From the NCBI GenBank assembly GCA_947179155.2, contig OX359283.1:10215764-10279763 (forward strand): a stretch of DNA of 64,000 bases. The letters are read 5' to 3'. The notes under the pieces are model-generated. The model saw only the letters and a list, made by a program, of their open reading frames with translations. It did not search any database and had not been told where the DNA came from. Numbering within the stretch: position 1 is the stretch's first letter; each line of letters opens with the position of its first letter. This document shows positions 25,094 through 35,136 of the stretch, piece by piece. The position numbers were made by a program, and so were the translations under genes. The stretch comes from Hedera helix (taxonomy: Eukaryota; Streptophyta; Magnoliopsida; Apiales; Araliaceae).

Positions 25094-25392
25094 CTCTACG
25101 ATTTGTGTCAAGGAAACTCTACGATTTGAACAGACTCTACGATCAAGGCAACCAATCGTAGAATGGACTCTACGACTGTGATTCAGAAGACTCTACGATC
25201 AAGGCAACCAATCGTAGAATGGACTCTACAATTGTGGTCCAGAAGACTCTACGACCAAACAGACTATGTTCTTTACGAGAAACCTTAAATTGAACTCTAC
25301 GATCAACAGTCTAACAATTGAGTAAACTCTACGATGATCAGTAAGAGATGATCCTTTACAGATCAATCACGTCAGCAAGGATATTCGTAGAG
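25094..25392. repeat. CTCTACGA motif cluster, 5' LTR of B
   Basis: CTCTACGA at 25094, 25117, 25135, 25168, 25191, 25247, 25295 and 25327, and TCGTAGAG at 25385. One-off versions occur at 25082, 25156, 25212 and 25224. Many copies extend to ACTCTACGATC. Confidence 0.9.
25141..25252. repeat. 56-bp tandem duplication, 5' LTR only
   Basis: Two units starting GATCAAGGCAACCAATCG at 25141 and 25197. The 3' LTR has a single unit at 35367. Each unit carries one TCGTAGAA and two CTCTACGA-type sites. Confidence 0.85.
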
Positions 25393-25636
25393 TTGATCAT
25401 ATAAGATCGTTGAGCAAAAAGGCAAGAGACATCACGTTTCTCAGATCAGGAGCCATTCTATTCAAGTATTCAATCTTCATCAAAGTAAACAAAAAGGAAA
25501 CCTCTTCAAATCGATCAAGTCAGAAAAGTCAGGAGTCTGACCCAAGCGCACTATGGAACAGAAAGAAGACTTTCAAGGCAAAAAAGTCAGAGGACTGTGT
25601 CCTATCAGTCCTATAGTTTGGAAGGACCAAACGACT

Positions 25637-25645
25637 CTATAAAAG
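25637..25645 (+). promoter_or_regulatory. TATA-like box of B 5' LTR
   Basis: CTATAAAAG, unchanged in the 3' LTR at 35807. It lies downstream of the CTCTACGA cluster, so the motif cluster would fall in the upstream control region. Confidence 0.5.
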
Positions 25646-26023
25646 TTAGTGGGAACCTACGACTGACATATCTGTCCCAAAGGAAAAAGGAAACAACCTT
25701 CCATGGACTAACAGGTCAGATCAAATAATATCTCATCAGAGCTTTAATGAGCTATATTAATATAATATTCAGCAGCTCTCCTCTGTGAGGTAACGGAAAG
25801 AAATACAAGTTCGAGCAGATGATCCAACGGGAAGAAATCTGAAGCCCTTACTTCTTAAATACTAAGATCAGCAAAAGAAAAAAAAGAAGCACTGCACAAA
25901 AAGAAAAACGCAAGAAGTGAAAAAGATTGAACTGATAAGAAAGCCTGCACTGCTACTAAGCCCTTCAAACACTCAAGATGATAAGCAACTTAGTAGCACA
26001 TCCAAATATACATCAATCCAGAA

Positions 26024-26126
26024 GAGTTCTTTGTGAACCAGTGTAAGCAAGTCTGTTAGACTTGGAGAGTTCTTTGTGAACCAGTGTAAGCAAGTCTGTT
26101 AGACTTGTAAAGTTCTTTGTGAACTA
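26024..26126. repeat. 43-bp tandem repeat in B LTR
   Basis: Two complete units and one partial unit beginning GAGTTCTTTGTGAACCAGTG. All are present in both LTRs (36194-36296 in the 3' LTR). Confidence 0.85.
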
Positions 26127-26542
26127 AAATTCCAAGACTGCGGGTCTTGAAGGAATCTTAGTGATTCAGATATTGTAAAAGTATCCTTAGTGGATTTGCT
26201 GCTGGAAGAGCAGAACAGTGGAGTAGGAGTATTGTGTGCTCTGAACCACTTAAAACCTATAGTCTCTCTCATTCTGTCTTTCATTTGCTATATCTGCCAT
26301 ATAATTGTTTGTTGAATTATTAATTTAACATTTCAAGAAAAGAATAACTAAATAATATTCCGTTGTGTTAAACTTTTGTTTAAGAATTAATTAAGTGAGA
26401 TCTTTTCAAATAGAAGAAATTTTAAAAGAATCTATTCAACCCCCCCCCCCCCCTTCTAGATTTCTATTGTGTCATTGGGAACTAACAATTGGTATCAGAG
26501 CAGGTTCTCACATCTAAAGCCTTACAAGCTTAAGTAGATCAA

Positions 26543-28574
26543 ATGACACTCAACAAGAATGGATCGAAACTCGGTGGAGGTAACAGACCACCTATGTGTA
26601 ATAAAGAAAAAATTGCTAACTGGAAAGTTCGTATGCAGGCTTACATGGATGCTATAGATGATGAACTGTTCGAGACAGTGATGAATGGGCCATTCATACC
26701 AATGAAGCTTGCACTATCAACTGAAGATCCAAGCAAGCTAGTAGCAAAGAAAAGAGACGAATGGACAGACAATGAAAAGAAGGATGTTCAAAGAGACAAA
26801 AGGGCTAAGAACATCTTGTTTCAATCTCTGGATGATGATCTATTTGAGAACGTTGTCCAACTGCAAGACAGCTCAAGAAGTATGGCAAACTCTGTTGATC
26901 ATGCATGAAGGAACAGAAGAAGTCAGAGAAAATAAGCAATCACTGATTGTTCAGCAGTATGAGATGTTCACCCACATCTCTGGTGAAAACATTACAGCCA
27001 CCTACGAGAGATTTAACTTGCTACTAAACTCTCTCAAATCTTATGGAAAAATCTATCCAAACAGAGATCTTATCATTAAATTCATGAGATCTTTAACAAG
27101 CAAATGGGATGCCAAAACCACAGCCATCCGAGAGTCAAAGAACTTGCACGAGATGACTGTACAACAGTTATATGGAAATCTTCTCACCTATGAGCTGGAG
27201 CTAAATCAAAGAACAGAAAATCTATCTGGTGAAAGAAAGAAGGAGAAAAACATTGCTCTTAAAGCCTCAACCTCAACTCACATGAGCAATCACAAGGATA
27301 TCTCTGACTATGACAAAGATGAATCAAATGATGATGAAGGAGTTGTCATGCTAGTCAGACATTTTAAAAGATTCATCAACAGAAATAGACCTCAGAAGTT
27401 CAGAAGCAACAGCAGCAAAGAACAAGAAAATGACCTTTGCTACAATTGCAAAAAGCCAGGTCATTTCATTGCTAAATGTCTAAAACCCTTAAGAGAAGAG
27501 GTGAAGAGGGAAAAATCAAGAGCAAATCCAAAAAGAGAATTCAAAAGCTTCCACAAATAAAAGAAGAAGGACAAAAGCTTCATAGCTGAAGGCTCCTGGA
27601 GTGACTCAGAAGAAGAACTAAATTCTGAGTCAAGTGATGATGAAGAGCCACAGAAGGCCAACCTGTGCTTAATGGCAAATGAAGAAGGAAGCAGCAAAAA
27701 GGAATTCATAATAGATGAGGTATTTGATTTCTATTCTCCTGATTTAAGCATTGATGATCTTAGAGAAGGCATGCATGACTTAATGATAGAATTGCACAAA
27801 TATATAAAATTGTTTAGAAGGTTATCTAAAGATTACTCTCATCTAAAAGAGGATAAAGAAAAAATAAGCATGGAATTAGAAGCCTCAGTTCAAACTGCAA
27901 AACTTTACTCTAATCTTGAAACTGAGAATAAAAGACTAAAAGAGATAAATGAGTTGAGCACTTATAAAGAATCCTCACTAGTCTCCAAGATTCAGGAACT
28001 AGAAAATACTATTTCTATGTGGAACAAGTCTAGTTCGTCTATGGACACCCTGATCTCAAGTCAAAGAGATGTGACTGATAGATCAGGATTGGGATTTGAG
28101 AATTTATTCTCAGAACCCAATATGGAGAAGTCAAAGGAAATAAATGAAGGCAAATCCTTTAATTTTAATAAAGGAATTGTGTTCATCAAATCCTCAGATT
28201 CTACCACCCATCCATATTCTGCTAAACCTACAATGAGTTTTAACAAAACTCACACGGGTCTTGGATTCAGAAAATTGAAAAATAAGTCAAGCAAAACTCA
28301 CTCTACGAATCATGAGAATCGTAGAGTAGTATGGAAGCAGAATGTAGATCAGCAAAAGACTATGAGAAATCATAATCCATACAAGTCCTGGACGAACAAA
28401 AAGTCACAAATACACACATATCATTATCAATATCATATTAATCATAGGCACCCTCATAAAAATGATAAATATTTGTTGAGATATCATAGAATGCAAGGAT
28501 CTAAAATCAAACAGATTTGGGTCCCAAAAGGTACTAACAAAGAAGGACCCAAACAGATATGGGTACCAAAATGA
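26543..28574 (+). pseudogene. Element B gag (one frameshift, one internal stop)
   Basis: The large SIRE-type gag starts at the ATG 26543. The reading shifts by one frame around 26858, before the block CKTAQEVW, and continues to a stop at 27558. The same frame then resumes and runs to 28574. It holds a UBN2-type capsid region (to about 27230), a CX2CX4HX4C knuckle CYNCKKPGHFIAKC (27438-27479), an acidic Ser-rich stretch, and a long coiled coil (about 27740-28060) rich in Glu, Lys and Leu. Pol lies in the +1 frame relative to the end of gag. The tail carries CTCTACGA and TCGTAGAG at 28301 and 28319. The breaks mean this copy probably cannot make its own particle. Confidence 0.88.
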
Positions 28575-28587
28575 AGATTGATTTGTT

Positions 28588-31500
28588 ATGCAGGTAAAGA
28601 GATCCATCTGGTATCTTGACAGTGGATGCTCACGGCACATGACAGAAGATAAGGCTCTTCTATCAGAGTTTAAAGAAAAAGATGGATCTGCTGTTATTTT
28701 TGGAGACAACAACTCAGGGAAAACCAGGGGTTATGGCTCAACTGGAAATGGTGCAATATCTTTCAGTAAAGTGGCATATGTTGAGGGACTAAAGCACAAC
28801 TTGCTAAGTATAAGTCAGCTCTGTGACAAAGGACATCAAGTCACCTTCCTCAACAACCAATGCCAAGTTAGAGACTTGAAAACTAATTCTCTAAAGCTAG
28901 AAGGAGTTCGAGAAGGAAATGTCTGTGTGGTTAATCTTGCTAAATTAAGTTCAGAACAAACTGTCTGTTTTCTTGCTAAAGCCTCTGAAGATATGTGTTG
29001 GCTCTGGCATAGGAGGTTATCTCATCTTAACTTCAAGAGCATTTCAAAGCTTGCCTCCAAAGATCTAGTAAAAGGATTGTCAAAGTTAAACTTCATTAAA
29101 GAAAAGCCCTGCAAAGCTTGTCAGTTTGGAAAGCAAACAAGGACGTCATTCCAAAGCAAATCAGCAAACTCAAATGATAGAGCTCTTCAACTACTTCACA
29201 TGGATTTATTCGGACCAGTATCTACGACTAGCCTCGGAGGAAAGAGATACTCTATAGTTGTAGTTGATGACTACACCAGATATACATGGGTATTCTTTCT
29301 AAGCTCTAAAGATGAAACCATTTCACATCTCATCAAGCTCTTCAGACTGATCATGAATGAAAAAGGCGAAAAGATCAAGGCCATCAGAAGTGATCATGGA
29401 CGAGAATTTGATTTCTCAGAAATGGACCTATTCTGTGAAGAAAATGGAATAAATCACAACTTCTCAGCCCCAAGAACGCCTCAGCAAAATGGAGTAGCAG
29501 AAAGGAAGAATAGGACTCTTATTGAAGCAGGAAGAACCCTCTTAGCAGCAGCTTCTCTCCCTGAATATTTCTGGGCTGAAGCCATCAGTACTGCATGTTA
29601 CACTCAAAACAGGTCACTCATACACTCAACATTGAAGAAAACTCCGTACGAATTATGGAAAGGAAGAAAACCAAATATAAGTTATTTTCATGCATTTGGT
29701 TGCCTGTGCTACGTACTCAACAATGGCAAGAAGCATCTTACCAAATTCCAGCCAAAATCAGATGAATGAATCTTCCTTGGTTATGCAACAGATAGCAGAG
29801 CATTTAGAGTGTTCAACAAGGAGTCACTAACTGTTGAAATCTCCATCCACGTCACATTCGATGAATCAGATCCTGAAAAGAAAAGATCACCATTCAACGA
29901 GTCAGCAGACACAAGCTCAACGATCGAAGAACTCAAAATCGTAGAGTCCGACTCTACGACCATGGAACCAGCGACAGAAATCGTTGAGCTAGGAGAGGAA
30001 ATCGTAGAGCACACCACATCAGACATTGGAACTCTATGATCAGAACCAGAAGCTGATTTAGAGGAACTCAGACAAGAAGGCACTAGAACAGACGTCCCTA
30101 GCAGAATAAAATGGACCAAAGATCACACTCAAGATCTTATTATTGGAGATCCAAACACTAGAATCAAGACTAGAGCTGCAACCTCTAATGAATGCTTTTA
30201 CCTAAGCTTTCTCTCTCAAGAGGAACCCAAGAAGATTGAAGAGGCCTTAGGAGATTCAAGTTGGATAGAGGTCATGCAAGAGGAGCTAAATCAATTTGAA
30301 ATAAGCAAGGTCTGGAGATTAGTGGCCAGGCCTCAGCATAAACCTGTCATTGGCACCAAATGGGTTTTCAGAAACAAGATGGATGAAAATGGTGTGATAA
30401 CAAGAAACAAAGCAAGACTAGTGGCCAAAGGTTACTCTCAAAAAGAAGGAATTGACTACGATGAAACATATGCTCCAGTTGCCAGGCTGGAAGCCATAAG
30501 GATTTTCCTTGCCCATGCTGCTCACATGAAGTTCAAAGTCTTCCAAATGGATGTCAAGAGTGCTTTTCTAAATGGGGAACTCCAAGAAGAAGTTTACGTG
30601 GAGCAACCTCCAGGTTTCATCAATCCAACTTTTTCAAATTATGTTTATAAATTAGATAAAGCACTATATGGTCTAAAACAAGCACCTAGAGCATGGTATG
30701 AAACATTGACTAACTTTCTCATTGAAAAGGGATTTACTAGAGGAAGAATTGATACTACCTTATTTTTTAGAAAACATAAGGATAAGACACTGCTAGTTCA
30801 AATTTATGTAGATGATATCATATTTGGTTCCTCTGATGAAAAATTATGTGAAAGATTTGCCAAGCTTATGCAGAGCAAATTTGAAATGAGCATGATGGGA
30901 GAACTCAACTTCTTCCTTGGACTACAAGTGAAGCAGACTGATGAAGGCATATTCATTAATCAAGCCAAATACATCAAAGACTTATTAAATAAATATGGCA
31001 TGGAATCTGCATCTATCATGAAGACTCCTATGCCACCTGCCACCAAGCTTGACAAAGATGAAAATGGTAAATCCACTGAAATCACTCAGTACAGAGGTAT
31101 GATAGGTTCACTATTATATCTTACTGCGAGTCGACCAGATATAATGTTTGCTACATGTATATGTGCTAGATTTTAGGCTAACCCCAAAGAGTCTCATCTA
31201 TTAGCTATGAAAAGAATTTTCAAGTATCTTAAAGGAACTCCAAATTTAGGATTATGGTATCCCAAGGAGTCCTCCTTTGATCTTGTGGGATACTCAGATG
31301 CTGACTATGCAAGATGCAAAATAGACAGAAAAAGCACAAGTGGAACTTGCCAGATGCTTGGCAACAGACTTGTTTCTTGGTTTAGTAAAAAGCATAACTC
31401 AGTATCGACATCTACTGCAGAAGCTGAATATATAGCCGCAGGCAGTTGCTGTGCACAAATCCTATGGATGAAGACTCAGCTTGCAGACTATGGGTTTGAG

Positions 31501-31752
31501 CTTAATTCTACTCCTATATATTGTGATAATACTAGTGCAATTGCTATAACTCATAATCCTGTCATGCATTCAAGAACTAAGCACATAGATATAAGATATC
31601 ATTTCATTAGGGATCATGTACAAAATGGCAATATATCTCTTTACTACATCCCAACTGAAGATCAACTAGCAGATGTGTTTACAAAACCTTTAGATGAATC
31701 AAGATTTAATAAACTTATAAGTGAACTAGGAATGCTAAATCTAGACACATAA
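28588..31752 (+). pseudogene. Element B pol: protease, integrase, RT, RNase H
   Basis: One continuous frame of 1054 codons with three in-frame stops (29767, 30037, 31174) and no frameshift. Landmarks in order: protease LDSGCS (28615), integrase zinc-binding HRRLSHLN with CKACQFG (about 29005-29130), integrase catalytic block with HMDLFGP, RSDHGREF and GVAERKNRT (29200-29520), RT with GTKWVFRNKMDENG, FQMDVKSAFLNGE, YGLKQAPRAWY and YVDD (30805), and RNase H with YSDADYA, STAEAEY and YCDNTSAI (31290-31540). The 30037 stop lies exactly in a CTCTATGA that looks like a C-to-T change of the element's own motif. The start is uncertain; translation may enter by frameshift from gag. Confidence 0.93.
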
Positions 31753-32242
31753 TATGTATCATATTTTTAGATACTAACTCTGCAGGAACAAAAGTGTGCA
31801 AGGAAAGTAATGGACATGCTCAACTCAGTCAACAATTGTCAAGGATCGTAGAGTATGCTTAAGATCGTAGAGCTCACTCGACGATCATCAAGCCAAGAAT
31901 CGTAGAGCTTACTCAACGACTTTCAATCCAAGGATCGCAGAGTATTCCTCAATCGTAAAGACAACTCTACGAAAAACAAAAGAATCGTTATGTAACTAAG
32001 GATCGTAAAGCTCTGAGGAACTAAGGGTAAAATGGTCATCAACCAACTGAAATGATCCTATCAGAACTTGACACGTATCTCAGCAAACATAGAGGGAAGT
32101 TTTAAATACTTTGAAAACTGCACGTCGTTCATTTCTTCAAAGTTCAAAAATCTATATCTCTCTCTCTTTTCTCTCTCAATCCCGAACCCTAAGTTATCAT
32201 TTCTCAGATAAATCGGTCTTCTCGTTTCAGAAAATCTATCGA
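31753..32242 (+). promoter_or_regulatory. Pol-ORF3 spacer with motif cluster and promoter-like leader
   Basis: 490 bp. The first half holds TCGTAGAG at 31846, 31865 and 31900 and CTCTACGA at 31965, plus several one-off copies. The second half looks like a plant promoter and 5' leader: TTTTAAATAC at 32100, then a CT-rich tract (32158-32178), then two acceptor-like sequences, TTCTCAG (32201) and CTCGTTTCAG (32221), just before the ORF3 ATG. Whether it works as a promoter or as a splice acceptor region for a subgenomic RNA is inference. Confidence 0.45.
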
Positions 32243-34762
32243 ATGGCACCTGCTCAAGTTATTTCTGGAAATGAGCTTAACTTTGAAGCCTTCGATACAG
32301 CAGATAAGCAGTTCAAAAGAATACTCCAGTTGCTAGATAAAGCTGGACTGCGAGAAGCGTTGGGAACAAATACAAGGATTCTATCAAAGCTTGTTCGAGA
32401 GTTCTACGTAAATGGATCCTATGCTAACGGAACTCTAACCACCACTGTAAAAGGAGTTCAGCTCAACCTCACTGCCGAAGAATTCAACCTAGCCCTAGGT
32501 TTCAAGCAAGGGGGCCTAACATCTCTAAGTATGGTAAGCACCGAAGAAGGGCTGAGAAGAATGCACCATCAAAAGAATCCAGGACTGAAAGGGTTGAAGA
32601 AGAAAGAATTTCCTCAGAAATACGAGTTTTTAGCTGATGTTGTAGGAAAATGCCTCCTCTGTAAAGATTCAGCCCATGACTCAGTCAGTGAGATACAGCT
32701 GAAAATAATGACAGCCATAGTTAAAAAGACAAACATCAACTATGGTTCCTTGCTGTTGGAATGGATAGGGAATTGGGTCCTAAATACAGAAAAGGCTAAG
32801 GGGACCAGGAAAATGTTCTTTGGAAGATTCATTAGCATTCTCCTTAGATCATCATTGGGGGATTTAATTGAGCATGATGAAGGAGAAGCCCTCAATACCA
32901 ACAAAAGGATTACCCAGAGACTCTTTGACAACTGGAGGAGGAACCCAGTTGAAAATAGGAAACTATCTCGGTCAGGGGATAGTGAAGGAACGCAGAGTGG
33001 TGCAGGGCCATCACTTCTGAAGAACACTCCTGCTGAAGAAGAATCTCAGGAGGTCAGCAGGCATTCTCCGGGTCTTGTCAGAAGAAGGAAAGGAAAAAGA
33101 GCTCTTGAGCTTGAAGAACCTCAAGGATCTTCAAATGAGGCTCCTGTTACTGCTCCTGAAGAAAAGGCTGCCTCAGGGGATGAAAGTTCAGATCTGCGAA
33201 GAGAGACTCGCAGCAAATATGAAGTTGAAGAGGTCATTCCAAAGGAGCCAAGGAAAAAGAGAAGAAGGCTAGTAAAGTTAGCCGACAAAAGCTCAGTAGC
33301 TAAGGGGGAGCTACTTGAAAGACCTGACCTTACTCCAGGAGAAAAGGAGTCATCTGAAGCAGTTGAGCCTATGGATGCTCAAACTGAGGGGGAGCTTCCA
33401 GTTGTTCCTGAGCCAGCAGATGCTCTGGCTGAGGGGGAGACTCAAGATGACATTTCAATCCCTACAGCCACAATGAATGATGATGAAGAGGATGACATTG
33501 AAATAGTGGCCGTTGGAAGAAATGAGCAAAGGCACCTTAACTTCAACTGCCTGATAAAATTCTTGCCACTAATGCCATTCCACCGAGCTCTGGTGCACAA
33601 TGCATGGGATCAACTCTTCTGGACCTTCAAAGCATATCCAAATGTGGTGATTATTTCTCAAGGCTATCCTCAGAATCTGTTCTTTGCCCAGAAGCTCATC
33701 TCTTGCAGCCCCTTTTCACAAACTTTAGGGCAAAAGGTACATTTTATTCCTCTAACCCTCATTCAAATTCATACACCTTCACAAATGTTCAATAAATTTG
33801 AGGAGTCCTCAAGTACTCATACTGCATCAAGCTCTACGACCCACACTTCCCCGATCGTAGAGTCCCCACCATCTACGATTGGTGGTCAAGAAAGCCTACA
33901 TGATCAAAACGTAGAGTGCCCGCCAGACTCTCCTGAAATTCTGCCTACTCAGCAAACAATTCCTTCGGCTCCATCTTCAAGACTCCTGTTAACTCACAAG
34001 GATATTCCCTCCACCTCTGGTCACGAATACTTTCATATTCCAAGCTCTACGGCTGACCAGGGACAATCATCTCAACTTCTCCAGGAAATTTTAGACAAGG
34101 TATCTCAGCTTCCTACATCTGAGGGCTTAACTGACTTGACAAGCCATATCCATACAGAGATACAAAACGACCTGGCATCGAAATCCCACAACCTTCAACG
34201 TAGAATGGACGATATCATTGATGCTGCCAATGGTCTCTCTACCAGTCTGAATAATCAATTTTCCACAAGATTGAGGCAGCTAACGGCAGTAGTCTCTAAA
34301 AATCTCCAAGAAAGGGATAAAATTATTCTGGAAGCCTTGAACTCACATCAGCAGGCCATTGTTATTCTTCAAGAAACCAATGATAAATCTATCACCCTCC
34401 TCAGTAATGAAATCATTGCCTTGAAGAACTCTCTCACAGAACAAAAACATCGGTCGAATGACACTTTGTCATTGGTGGAGCAAAAACAGATCATGGCTGA
34501 TGAAAGACTCCAAGCCCACCAAGATGATGTAGCTGCCACTAAGACCCAACTTCAAGAAATCATTCAGGGCATCCAGCAGCTTTCAGAACAGGTAGCAACA
34601 ATTAATGATGCCAACAAGGGGGAGAAGAAACTGAGCACAGCAGAGCAAACAAGAACTAGCTCAGACTACGGCAGAAGAGGAAGAGCACCTCAAGGAATGA
34701 GGATGGTTCAAACTTCAATATATACTCCTAGATTCGAAGCAGTACCATCTCGTCCCAGATAG
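32243..34762 (+). CDS. Element B ORF3 (env-position protein, coiled coil, no membrane segment)
   Basis: An intact 839-codon frame from MAPAQVISG; the frame stays open 44 codons upstream, but this ATG follows the leader. After the TAG at 34760 the same frame continues 60 codons to a TAA at 34940. Residues about 10-240 resemble the conserved domain of plant retroelement ORFs often labelled 'putative plant transposon protein'. Then follow an acidic Ser/Glu-rich region, two basic clusters (RRRKGKR near 280 and KKRRRLVK near 337) and a long coiled coil (about 615-780). I see no signal peptide or hydrophobic membrane span, so an envelope role is not supported. CTCTACGA-type motifs (33832, 33855) and four GGGGGAG tracts lie within the coding sequence. 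Function unknown. Confidence 0.75.
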   Translation: MAPAQVISGNELNFEAFDTADKQFKRILQLLDKAGLREALGTNTRILSKLVREFYVNGSYANGTLTTTVKGVQLNLTAEEFNLALGFKQGGLTSLSMVSTEEGLRRMHHQKNPGLKGLKKKEFPQKYEFLADVVGKCLLCKDSAHDSVSEIQLKIMTAIVKKTNINYGSLLLEWIGNWVLNTEKAKGTRKMFFGRFISILLRSSLGDLIEHDEGEALNTNKRITQRLFDNWRRNPVENRKLSRSGDSEGTQSGAGPSLLKNTPAEEESQEVSRHSPGLVRRRKGKRALELEEPQGSSNEAPVTAPEEKAASGDESSDLRRETRSKYEVEEVIPKEPRKKRRRLVKLADKSSVAKGELLERPDLTPGEKESSEAVEPMDAQTEGELPVVPEPADALAEGETQDDISIPTATMNDDEEDDIEIVAVGRNEQRHLNFNCLIKFLPLMPFHRALVHNAWDQLFWTFKAYPNVVIISQGYPQNLFFAQKLISCSPFSQTLGQKVHFIPLTLIQIHTPSQMFNKFEESSSTHTASSSTTHTSPIVESPPSTIGGQESLHDQNVECPPDSPEILPTQQTIPSAPSSRLLLTHKDIPSTSGHEYFHIPSSTADQGQSSQLLQEILDKVSQLPTSEGLTDLTSHIHTEIQNDLASKSHNLQRRMDDIIDAANGLSTSLNNQFSTRLRQLTAVVSKNLQERDKIILEALNSHQQAIVILQETNDKSITLLSNEIIALKNSLTEQKHRSNDTLSLVEQKQIMADERLQAHQDDVAATKTQLQEIIQGIQQLSEQVATINDANKGEKKLSTAEQTRTSSDYGRRGRAPQGMRMVQTSIYTPRFEAVPSRPR

Positions 34763-34942
34763 GAGATGACTGCAAGACCTTCTTCCTCATCAATGAGGCC
34801 TTCTAGCTCTCAGGAATGGTTTCAAATTAAAGAAGAAGTTGTGTTGAGGGAAGAAGAACTGAGAAAAGCTGAAGAAGAAAGGAGAGCATTCTTCAAGCAG
34901 AGGGAAGAAGAAGGCAGAAGACCTCCTAGCAGAAGGAGATAA
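34763..34942 (+). pseudogene. ORF3 C-terminal extension beyond the stop
   Basis: In frame with ORF3, 59 codons plus TAA. It is rich in Glu, Lys and Arg (WFQIKEEVVLREEELRKAEE) and ends in a basic RRPPSRRR. It reads as genuine coding sequence cut off by the single TAG at 34760, which could be a recent nonsense change or a readthrough site. Confidence 0.6.
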
Positions 34943-35123
34943 GTTTTTTTTCTTTTTTTTTTTGTTTTCTCAATTGTATCGTCTGACAAAAACATCAATA
35001 AAATTCATATTTTTCTCTAGAAAATACAGCTGCTCACTGTATGATTAGGCATTCAATTACTCTTGTATTTTGCCTATTTTAATATGTTCAAATCATTATC
35101 TGTTAATAATGTTGTCATCATCA

Positions 35124-35136
35124 AATTGGGGGAGAT
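35124..35136 (+). other. Element B polypurine tract
   Basis: AAATTGGGGGAGA directly abuts the 3' LTR. It is the expected plus-strand primer site. Confidence 0.8.

Larger units (their letters stand above)
24911..26487 (+). mobile_element. Element B 5' LTR
   Basis: 1577 bp, TGTTGAACATTG to GGGAACTAACA. A TATA-like CTATAAAAG lies at 25637. It contains nine exact CTCTACGA/TCGTAGAG sites, a 56-bp tandem duplication, a 43-bp tandem repeat and a C14 tract (26440-26453). By eye about 15 substitutions separate it from the 3' LTR over 1.48 kb, so the insertion is young. The 68-codon frame 25410-25616 is present in both LTRs, but only because the LTRs are near-identical. Confidence 0.9.

Noticed and set aside
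25410..25616. 68-codon frame present in both LTRs of B
   Set aside because: Conservation is explained by LTR identity; no protein features, and it covers the presumed promoter region.
26489..26505. tRNA-like sequence at primer sites
   Set aside because: These are short complements to tRNA 3' ends, not tRNA genes. No cloverleaf surrounds them.
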